A stretch of 10,270 nt of DNA, taken from assembly GCA_009699825.1 (NCBI GenBank), contig WLNM01000026.1, positions 1 through 10,270 of the forward strand. The letters run 5' to 3'. This DNA is from Actinomycetota bacterium. GTDB lineage: Bacteria; Actinomycetota; Actinomycetes; Nanopelagicales; Nanopelagicaceae. The number at the start of each line of letters is the position of its first letter. Position 1 is the first letter of the stretch. The notes under the pieces were generated by a model. It was given only the letters and a program-made list of their open reading frames with translations. It did no database searches and was not told the origin of the DNA. The translations under genes were made by a program, and so were the position numbers. Below are positions 5,245 to 10,270 of the stretch, in pieces.

Positions 5245-7944
5245 GCCTTCTTTATTCTTACTAGTTTCTATTACGCTGGCTCGTCCTGCTTCAAGTCGAG
5301 CAATAGGAACTCTAAATGGTGAGCAAGAGACATAATCCAGAAGTAGCGAATTAAAGAAGTGAATACTTCGTGGGTCTCCACCATGTTCTCCGCAGACACC
5401 AATCTTGAAATCTCCTGAGTGCAATCTCGCTTGGCTGGTCGCAATTTGAACCAATAGACCAACGCCATCTTGGTCAAGGGATTCAAATGGATTAAATGGC
5501 AGTAGTTCCAGATCTAGGTAACGAGGCAAGAAACTTGATTCCACATCATCGCGGCTAAAGGCCCACGTTAATTGAGTGAGGTCATTCGTTCCAAAGGAGA
5601 AGAAGTCGGCGTAATCTGCAATTTTTCCTGCTGTCATTGCAGCGCGTGGAGTTTCAATCATGCTTCCGATTGGAATATCAAAGCTCTGTCCAGTTCCTTC
5701 AAGAACCGCCGCAATTTCTTCTTCGAGCATTCCGCGCAAGTGCAGCATTTCGCGCTGGGTTGCAATCAAGGGAACCATGATCTCTGGACGAGGATCGTGT
5801 CCTAATTTTCTAACTTCTAAACACGCATGAACAAGAGAGCGAACCTGCATACGGAAGAGATCAGGAATAAGAATTCCAAGTCGAACACCGCGCAGACCTA
5901 ACATCGGGTTAGATTCGTGCAGCCGTTTAACAGCTGCAAATATTGCTTGCTGACGCGGTGCAATCTCTTTGTTAAGCGCTTCAAGAGTTGCCATCTCTGC
6001 ACTGAGCTCTGCGATGTTAGGCAAGAACTCGTGTAGTGGGGGATCTAAGAGGCGAATGGTTACTGGAAGTCCAGACATGGCCATCATGATTCCGACGAAG
6101 TCACCGCGTTGTAGTGGTTCCATTTCGGCGATGATTCCGCGTTGGGACTCTTCATTTTCAGCCAAGATCAGGCGTTCGACGTATGAACGTCGTGGTCCTA
6201 AGAACATATGTTCTGTGCGGCAAAGGCCAACACCTTGCGCGCCAAGAATGCGGGCTCTAACCGCATCCTCTGGAGTATCCGCATTTGTTCTAATAACTAG
6301 TCTGCGTTTTTCATCGGCGTACTTAAGAATTTTATCGACAGCTTTTACAACTGGTGATGCGTGCTCCGAAGCAGGATCAAGTTTTCCTTCGAGATAAGCA
6401 GTTACAGGGGAGGCAATAGTTGGAAGTGCACCTAAGTAAACAATTCCGCTTGTGCCATCGATAGAGATAACTTCACCTTCATAAACAGTTCTAGCACCGA
6501 CAGTAAATAATTTAGCGCGTTCATCAACGACAATACTTTCAGTTCCGCAGATTGCAGTTTTACCCATACCGCGGGCAACTACTGCAGCGTGTGAAGTTTT
6601 GCCGCCACGGCTAGTGAGAATTCCTTCGGAGGCAACCATTCCGACTAAGTCATCTGGGCTTGTCTCTCTGCGAACCAAAATAACTTTTTTGCCACCGCGA
6701 GCCAATTCAAATGCTCTACGAGAGTCCAGAACAACTTCGCCTACTGCAGCACCTGCAGATGCTGGAATACCTCTGGCTAATTCGTGGACCGTGCCGGAAA
6801 GATCGAATTGAGGAAACATTAAGTGTGCAAGTTGGTCACCAGATGTGCGAATGAGCGCCTCATCCATAGTGATCTTGCCTTCTTCTACGAGCTGTAGAGC
6901 GATTCTAAAAGCGGCTTCGGCAGTTCTTTTACCTACGCGAGTCTGCAAAATCCAGAGTTTGCCTCGCTCAACAGTAAATTCGATGTCGCACAAATCTCTG
7001 TAGTGATCTTCTAGAAGTTGCATAACCTTTTCAAGTTCAAGGAATGCCTTTTCTTCGATATCTCTCATTTGAGATAGAGGCATGGTGTTTCGAATTCCAG
7101 CGACAACATCTTCGCCTTGTGCGCGATCTAAGTAATCTCCATAGCTTCCATTTTCACCAGTTGCTGGGTTACGGGTAAATGCAACACCTGTTCCAGAATC
7201 TGCACTGAGATTTCCAAAGACCATGGACTGAATATTTACTGCTGTTCCTAAATCAGAAGAGATGCGCTCGCGTCGTCTATAGAGTTGTGCTCGCTCAGAG
7301 TTCCAGGAGTGAAAAACAGCCTTTACAGATCGCATTAAATGTTCGCGTGGATTTGTTGGGAACTCTTCACCTGTTTGAATTTCAATTTCTTTGACAAGAC
7401 TCTGTGCCAATTGCTTCAAGCTTTCAACACTGAGTTCTTGCAGCGTGCTGACTCCCTGGGCATCCATTACTCGCTCTTCGATTCTATGGAAATCATCTGG
7501 CGCAATCTCACAGACGATGCGGCCGTACATATCAATAAAGCGGCGATATGAATCCCAAGCAAATTGTGGGTTACCAGTCTGTTCAGCCAAAGATTGAGCA
7601 ACCTCAGGAGTAATTCCAACGTTTAGAACTGTCTCCATCATTCCTGGCATAGAAAATTTTGCGCCAGAGCGAACCGAAACAAGGAGTGGATTCTTTGGAT
7701 CTCCAAATTTCTTGCCTAAGACGGCTTCAAGATTGGATAGTGCATCTTCTATTTCACTCTGAAGAGTGGAAGGAATCTTGCCTGTTGTTAAAAATTCTTG
7801 GCAGGCTTTCGTTGTGATAGTAAAACCTGGAGGAACTGGCAATCCCATTCGGGTCATCTCTGCGAGATTTGCACCCTTGCCGCCAAGCAGATCGGACATG
7901 CTGCGATCGCCAAAAGTCAGTGGGTATACGAATTGAGATTGCAT
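5227..7944 (-). CDS. ppdK: Pyruvate, phosphate dikinase
   Basis: This 905-residue enzyme interconverts pyruvate + ATP + Pi and PEP + AMP + PPi in the cytoplasm, serving gluconeogenesis or PPi-linked glycolysis. It has the full length usual for the family. The N-terminal ATP-grasp domain begins with LLGGKGANLAEM (19-30) and contains VRSGAKFSMPGMMETVLN (91-108). The swivelling phosphohistidine domain carries GGKTSHAAVVARGMGK (447-462) with His452 as phosphocarrier. The C-terminal PEP/pyruvate barrel shows LCRTEHMF (574-581), LLDPPLHEFLP (632-642), GSMIETPRAA, SFGTNDLTQ and GVCGEHGGDP, with catalytic Cys851. The canonical GGMTSH is GGKTSH here, a mild change. It is encoded alone on this strand; no dikinase regulatory protein gene lies in the window. 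The start is fixed by the leaderless promoter described separately. All key residues are present. Confidence 0.98.
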   Translation of the reverse strand: MQSQFVYPLTFGDRSMSDLLGGKGANLAEMTRMGLPVPPGFTITTKACQEFLTTGKIPSTLQSEIEDALSNLEAVLGKKFGDPKNPLLVSVRSGAKFSMPGMMETVLNVGITPEVAQSLAEQTGNPQFAWDSYRRFIDMYGRIVCEIAPDDFHRIEERVMDAQGVSTLQELSVESLKQLAQSLVKEIEIQTGEEFPTNPREHLMRSVKAVFHSWNSERAQLYRRRERISSDLGTAVNIQSMVFGNLSADSGTGVAFTRNPATGENGSYGDYLDRAQGEDVVAGIRNTMPLSQMRDIEEKAFLELEKVMQLLEDHYRDLCDIEFTVERGKLWILQTRVGKRTAEAAFRIALQLVEEGKITMDEALIRTSGDQLAHLMFPQFDLSGTVHELARGIPASAGAAVGEVVLDSRRAFELARGGKKVILVRRETSPDDLVGMVASEGILTSRGGKTSHAAVVARGMGKTAICGTESIVVDERAKLFTVGARTVYEGEVISIDGTSGIVYLGALPTIASPVTAYLEGKLDPASEHASPVVKAVDKILKYADEKRRLVIRTNADTPEDAVRARILGAQGVGLCRTEHMFLGPRRSYVERLILAENEESQRGIIAEMEPLQRGDFVGIMMAMSGLPVTIRLLDPPLHEFLPNIAELSAEMATLEALNKEIAPRQQAIFAAVKRLHESNPMLGLRGVRLGILIPDLFRMQVRSLVHACLEVRKLGHDPRPEIMVPLIATQREMLHLRGMLEEEIAAVLEGTGQSFDIPIGSMIETPRAAMTAGKIADYADFFSFGTNDLTQLTWAFSRDDVESSFLPRYLDLELLPFNPFESLDQDGVGLLVQIATSQARLHSGDFKIGVCGEHGGDPRSIHFFNSLLLDYVSCSPFRVPIARLEAGRASVIETSKNKEGALTHV

Positions 7945-7960
7945 GCGTGAACTATATAAT
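7933..7960 (+). promoter_or_regulatory. Divergent promoter of the 120-residue protein gene
   Basis: TTGAGA (7933-7938) and a consensus TATAAT (7955-7960) are separated by 16 bases. The -35 box lies within the first codons of ppdK and the -10 overlaps the ppdK -10 on the other strand. Transcription would start near 7967, giving a leader of about 60 nt that contains the hairpin at 7992-8010. Confidence 0.55.
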
Positions 7961-7978
7961 TTACTCAGAAATACTCAA
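7951..7978 (-). promoter_or_regulatory. Promoter of ppdK, probably leaderless
   Basis: Read on the minus strand, TTGAGT (7978-7973), a 16-base spacer and TATAGT (7956-7951) form a good sigma-70-type promoter. Only six bases separate the -10 box from the ATG at 7944, so transcription should begin at or next to the A of the start codon. No Shine-Dalgarno sequence is seen, consistent with a leaderless mRNA as is common in actinobacteria. Confidence 0.6.
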
Positions 7979-7991
7979 CTATTTGGACCAG

Positions 7992-8010
7992 GCTCACATC
8001 AGCGGTGAGC
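7992..8010 (+). promoter_or_regulatory. Hairpin in the 5' leader of the 120-residue gene
   Basis: GCTCAC (7992-7997) and GTGAGC (8005-8010) make a perfect 6-bp stem with a 7-nt loop in the predicted leader, just before the ribosome site (AAGG at 8013-8016, AGG at 8018-8020). GGTGA (8004-8008) could instead pair with TCACC (8032-8036), just after the start codon. It could be an RNA control element or a protein-binding inverted repeat; no known riboswitch class is recognised. Confidence 0.35.
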
Positions 8011-8026
8011 AGAAGGCAGGTACGCA

Positions 8027-8389
8027 ATGGATCACCTCCAATGCTTGCCCAGCCAAGACTTATTGAGCGAACTCAGACGCCGGGTTCATAACTCACGCAA
8101 GGACCAATCGCTGCCTCTGCTTGGCGATGCTACAGAGGAACTCATTGCCCACGATTGCAGGGTGATGGCAGCACTGCTCGCAGAAGATTTTGAAGCACTA
8201 GTTCTTGAACTCTTTGACTCCCGTACACAGGTTGATCCGTGGCCCGATATTCGAAGTTGGGATTTTCCTGGAGAGTGGATTAGCCCCATCACCCCTTCGG
8301 CGCAGGAGCTACTCGAGTCAGATGATTTCGCATATGCCTACTCCAAAAGTGGGACTTACACAATCAAAATTTGCAGAAAAAACATTTAA
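8027..8389 (+). CDS. Hypothetical protein, 120 residues
   Basis: I do not recognise this protein. It is acidic and probably soluble: no signal peptide or membrane helix is visible. The first part (about 10-65) looks helical, with DLLSELRRRV and an alanine/leucine-rich stretch ending FEALVLELFDSR. The second part contains a tryptophan/proline-rich segment, PWPDIRSWDF-PGEW (71-84), and the end (YTIKICRKNI) is basic. AAGG/AGG motifs at 8013-8020 lie 6-10 bases before the ATG, and a consensus-like promoter is upstream, both of which support real expression. It is transcribed divergently from ppdK and could share control with it, but no function is implied by its sequence. Confidence 0.7.
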   Translation: MDHLQCLPSQDLLSELRRRVHNSRKDQSLPLLGDATEELIAHDCRVMAALLAEDFEALVLELFDSRTQVDPWPDIRSWDFPGEWISPITPSAQELLESDDFAYAYSKSGTYTIKICRKNI

Positions 8390-8429
8390 ATAATGTGCGC
8401 ATAAGGTTTCATTTATTTAATCATTACCT

Positions 8430-8435
8430 TAGAAT
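8430..8435 (+). promoter_or_regulatory. -10 box for a leaderless small membrane protein gene
   Basis: TAGAAT (8430-8435) matches the -10 consensus at five of six positions and lies seven bases before the ATG at 8443. No Shine-Dalgarno site is present, so the mRNA is probably leaderless. The -35 region is poor (TTTCAT at 8407-8412, 17 bases upstream). Confidence 0.4.
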
Positions 8436-8442
8436 TCCTGCC

Positions 8443-8631
8443 ATGGCACGCAAAGTAATTTCTCGACACAGAGCAGCAGCGAAGTTTGGTTTCCTCGGAG
8501 CCCTTATCGCACTTGGCTTTACACTCTTTTGGCCAAGCATTCATCCAACAACATTAATTCTCAATCCAATTCTTGGATACATAGCAGCATTTATTATCAA
8601 TTACTTCTTCCGCATGTTAAAAGGCAAATAA
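8443..8631 (+). CDS. Small membrane protein, 62 residues, two helices
   Basis: This short protein has a basic N-terminus (MARKVISRHR), a first hydrophobic helix (about 15-30, FGFLGALIALGFTLFW), a short loop containing PSIHPTT, a second helix (about 38-57) and a basic end (RMLKGK). By the positive-inside rule both ends would face the cytoplasm. I chose ATG 8443 because a -10 box sits seven bases upstream, suggesting a leaderless transcript, and because the protein then begins directly before its first helix. An in-frame ATG at 8371 lies inside the preceding gene with no ribosome site. No family is recognised. A weak terminator follows, so it may be transcribed alone. Confidence 0.65.
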   Translation: MARKVISRHRAAAKFGFLGALIALGFTLFWPSIHPTTLILNPILGYIAAFIINYFFRMLKGK

Positions 8632-8632
8632 G

Positions 8633-8659
8633 AAACTCCAAGATTTACTTGAAGTTTTT
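8633..8659 (+). terminator. Rho-independent terminator after the small membrane protein
   Basis: Bases 8633-8642 (AAACTCCAAG) pair with 8648-8657 over ten positions with one C:A mismatch, around a 5-nt loop. The right arm runs into five T residues (8655-8659). The stem is AT-rich and of modest strength. Confidence 0.5.
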
Positions 8660-8692
8660 GCAATACTCAAGCCAAGTTAGGAAGTTAAAAAA

Positions 8693-9859
8693 ATGAACAA
8701 TACCCTTCGTCGTGGCTTGCCAATATTTGCTATCTCATCAAATATGCGAGCGGGTCTGATCCTTATCGGGCCTTTGCTTCCTATCATAAAGCAGGAGTAT
8801 GGAATCAGCGTTTTCACTGAATCGATTCTCGCTGCGGCTCCATTGCTCTGTTTCTCGCTATCAGCAATTTTTATGGGTGCAATCAATAAATTTGGAAATA
8901 CAAACCGAATCATTTCTTATGCAGTAACTCTTCTTACTCTCTCACTATTTTTGCGTACGACTTTCGGAGTCGCATCCCTTTTGATTTTCTCCATCACATT
9001 GGGAATTTCAGTTGCCATTCTTAACTTTATGTTGCCGGTGTGGGTGAAAGAAAATGAAAATGGAAATGCAGGTTTATTAACTGGTATCTACGCCGCTGTT
9101 ATGGGATCTTGCGCGGCAATTTCACTCGCCGTAACTGCGCCATTGGCTGAGCTAACCTCCTTAAGTTGGAGACTTTCAATGCTGCCATGGTTCATCATTG
9201 GTGCAGCTACTTCACTGTGGTGGTGGATCAAGATGCCAAGTTCTTCACAGCATGAAATCGCAGAGAAGGCCCCAAGTTTTTGGAAGAACCCACTATTTAA
9301 AAATAGCACTGCATGGTCTATCACCTTGTTCTTCGGTCTTTTGAATATGATTCATTACGCCTCAGCAACATGGTTGCCAACGATTTTGATCACTAAGGGC
9401 TTTACTTTGGTAAATGCTGGTCTATTAGTTGCAATTGCAACACTTGTTGCATCACTTCTGAGTTTGGCAGTTCCTCACTTTGCATCACGGAGAAAAGATT
9501 TCCGCGCAATTTTGATTGTTTTCTCGGCCTTCCTTGCAATTGCTTACTACGCGATCTCGGTTGATTCTGGTCCACGACTATGGCTCTGGGTAATCATGGC
9601 CAATATTGGCGTGTACGTAACATTCTCACTCGCTCTGTTCTTGGTTGTCTTTAGAGCAGAGAATGCTGCAGTTACTCGATCACTTTCGATCATGATGCAA
9701 TCAGTTGGATATATCTTGGCAACGACTTCGCCAATTATTTTAGGATTGCTCTTTGATATGTCAGCAAATTGGGAAAAGGCGCTCTACTTCGTTGTAGCAC
9801 TTGCTCTTGTCCAAATATTTGTAGCCCTCGGTGCAGGTAGCGCTAAGAAAGTTAAGTAG
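8693..9859 (+). CDS. MFS transporter, CynX/NimT type
   Basis: This 388-residue protein is hydrophobic throughout, with about 12 membrane helices, and belongs to the major facilitator superfamily. The pattern resembles CynX/NimT/YeaN (cyanate, 2-nitroimidazole) transporters: NMRAGLILIGPLLPIIKQEYGIS near the N-terminus matches their NLRP-GPLLP region, and SWRLSMLPW before the central loop and ASATWLPTILITKGF after it (around residue 225) are also typical. The central cytoplasmic loop is short (about 193-205). AGGA at 8679-8682 lies ten bases before the ATG. The substrate cannot be read from sequence, because few members have known substrates; a small organic acid or amide-like compound is only a guess. 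It is preceded by a terminator and ends convergently against the hydroxyacid dehydrogenase gene, so it is probably monocistronic. Confidence 0.9.
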   Translation: MNNTLRRGLPIFAISSNMRAGLILIGPLLPIIKQEYGISVFTESILAAAPLLCFSLSAIFMGAINKFGNTNRIISYAVTLLTLSLFLRTTFGVASLLIFSITLGISVAILNFMLPVWVKENENGNAGLLTGIYAAVMGSCAAISLAVTAPLAELTSLSWRLSMLPWFIIGAATSLWWWIKMPSSSQHEIAEKAPSFWKNPLFKNSTAWSITLFFGLLNMIHYASATWLPTILITKGFTLVNAGLLVAIATLVASLLSLAVPHFASRRKDFRAILIVFSAFLAIAYYAISVDSGPRLWLWVIMANIGVYVTFSLALFLVVFRAENAAVTRSLSIMMQSVGYILATTSPIILGLLFDMSANWEKALYFVVALALVQIFVALGAGSAKKVK

Positions 9860-9877
9860 TACTTATTTCTTAGCGTT
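9839..9877. terminator. Bidirectional terminator palindrome between convergent genes
   Basis: CGCTAAGAAA (9841-9850) pairs perfectly with TTTCTTAGCG (9866-9875). Within the loop TAAGTA (9853-9858) pairs with TACTTA (9860-9865), leaving a 2-nt bulge. The outer positions 9839/9877 (A:T) and 9840/9876 (G:T) extend the stem. It covers both stop codons of the transporter and dehydrogenase genes. T-rich arms are part of the stem, and no separate T-run follows, so termination strength is uncertain. Confidence 0.6.
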
Positions 9878-10270
9878 AAAGCCTGGACCGTGTACCTGAT
9901 TAATCGGTCCAACTCCTTGTGCAATACGAGAAAGTTGTAGCTCAACCATTTTCTTAGCGCGTGGTTCAAAAGCCGTACTGTCACCGCCAATATGGGGCGT
10001 GATGATGAGGTTCTTTGCAGACCACAACGGATGCGAATCTGGAAGTGGTTCTGGATCTGTGACATCAAGGGCTGCGTGAATTCTGCCGGTATTGAGTTCT
10101 TCGATAAGTGCATCGGTATCTACAATTGCACCACGAGCCATGTTAATAAGCGATGCTCCATCTTTCATGGCTTGCAATCTTTTTTTATTAAAGAAGTGAT
10201 GAGTCTGTTCTGTCAGAGGCAGAATCAAAATGATCACATCTAATGATGGCAAGTACGAATCAAACTCTGA
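9863..10270 (-). CDS. D-2-hydroxyacid dehydrogenase, NAD-binding C-terminal part (5' end outside window)
   Basis: This is the last 135 residues of a cytoplasmic NAD(P)-dependent D-isomer-specific 2-hydroxyacid dehydrogenase, the family of SerA, hydroxypyruvate/glyoxylate reductase and phosphonate dehydrogenase. The frame is open to the window edge, so the start is missing. Visible motifs are LDVIILILPLTEQTHHF, DGASLINMARGAIVD with the catalytic/substrate arginine, ALDVTDPEPLP with the catalytic Glu, and ITPHIGG with the catalytic His. The protein ends soon after the closing helix and has no C-terminal ACT domain, which argues against a long-form phosphoglycerate dehydrogenase. A glyoxylate/hydroxypyruvate reductase-like enzyme is plausible; the substrate is undecided. 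Its stop codon lies three bases from that of the MFS gene. Confidence 0.93.
   Translation of the reverse strand, partial: SEFDSYLPSLDVIILILPLTEQTHHFFNKKRLQAMKDGASLINMARGAIVDTDALIEELNTGRIHAALDVTDPEPLPDSHPLWSAKNLIITPHIGGDSTAFEPRAKKMVELQLSRIAQGVGPINQVHGPGFNAKK

Noticed and set aside
5969..6397. 142-residue plus-strand reading frame opposite ppdK
   Set aside because: It lies wholly within conserved dikinase coding sequence and has low-complexity Ser/Arg/Pro composition.
7869..8066. 65-residue plus-strand reading frame across the ppdK start
   Set aside because: It overlaps the dikinase N-terminus and both promoters, and shows no recognisable protein features.
8371..8442. Upstream ATG start for the small membrane protein
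   Set aside because: It lies inside the preceding gene without a ribosome site; the -10 box seven bases before 8443 supports the shorter form.

Overview
The window looks like chromosomal DNA from an actinobacterium of modest GC content, with tight gene packing. Mixed ATG/GTG starts, at least two apparently leaderless genes (-10 box 6-7 nt before the start codon) and the gene families present would fit streamlined freshwater actinobacteria (the acI/Nanopelagicales type). That placement is an inference from gene content and style; there is no rRNA or other marker in the window.

Layout. (1) 1-2684, plus strand: the 3' end of a carbohydrate-type ABC importer operon, with the tail of a MalG-like permease and two different ATPases. 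The two ATPases resemble the GlpS/GlpT pair of glycerol/polyol importers. (2) 2864-5219, plus strand: an operon of an amidohydrolase, a MIP18/DUF59 metal-sulfur assembly factor and a 315-residue protein that looks like a tyrosine recombinase without its catalytic residues. As I recall, this amidohydrolase type and a DUF59 protein accompany soluble di-iron (propane/MimABCD-type) monooxygenases; no monooxygenase is visible here. (3) 5227-7944, minus strand: a complete pyruvate phosphate dikinase, convergent with region 2. (4) 7945-8631, plus strand: a divergent promoter region, an unrecognised 120-residue protein and a 62-residue two-helix membrane protein. (5) 8693-9859, plus strand: a CynX/NimT-like MFS transporter. 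(6) 9863-10270, minus strand: the C-terminal part of a D-2-hydroxyacid dehydrogenase that runs off the window.

The genes suggest uptake and oxidation of small organic molecules: import of a sugar or polyol by ABC transporter, an uncharacterised hydrolase module linked to metal-cluster assembly, pyruvate/PEP interconversion by the dikinase, and reduction of 2-oxoacids. No shared pathway can be shown from the sequence alone.

The points most worth a second look are: ATPase defects that fall on the same composite ATP site, predicting an asymmetric importer; the inactive-looking recombinase-fold protein in a metabolic operon; two divergent promoters whose -10 boxes overlap; and a near-perfect palindrome that ends two convergent genes. 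No tRNA, rRNA, CRISPR array, insertion sequence or prophage gene was seen, and no gene-free stretch exceeds 300 bases.
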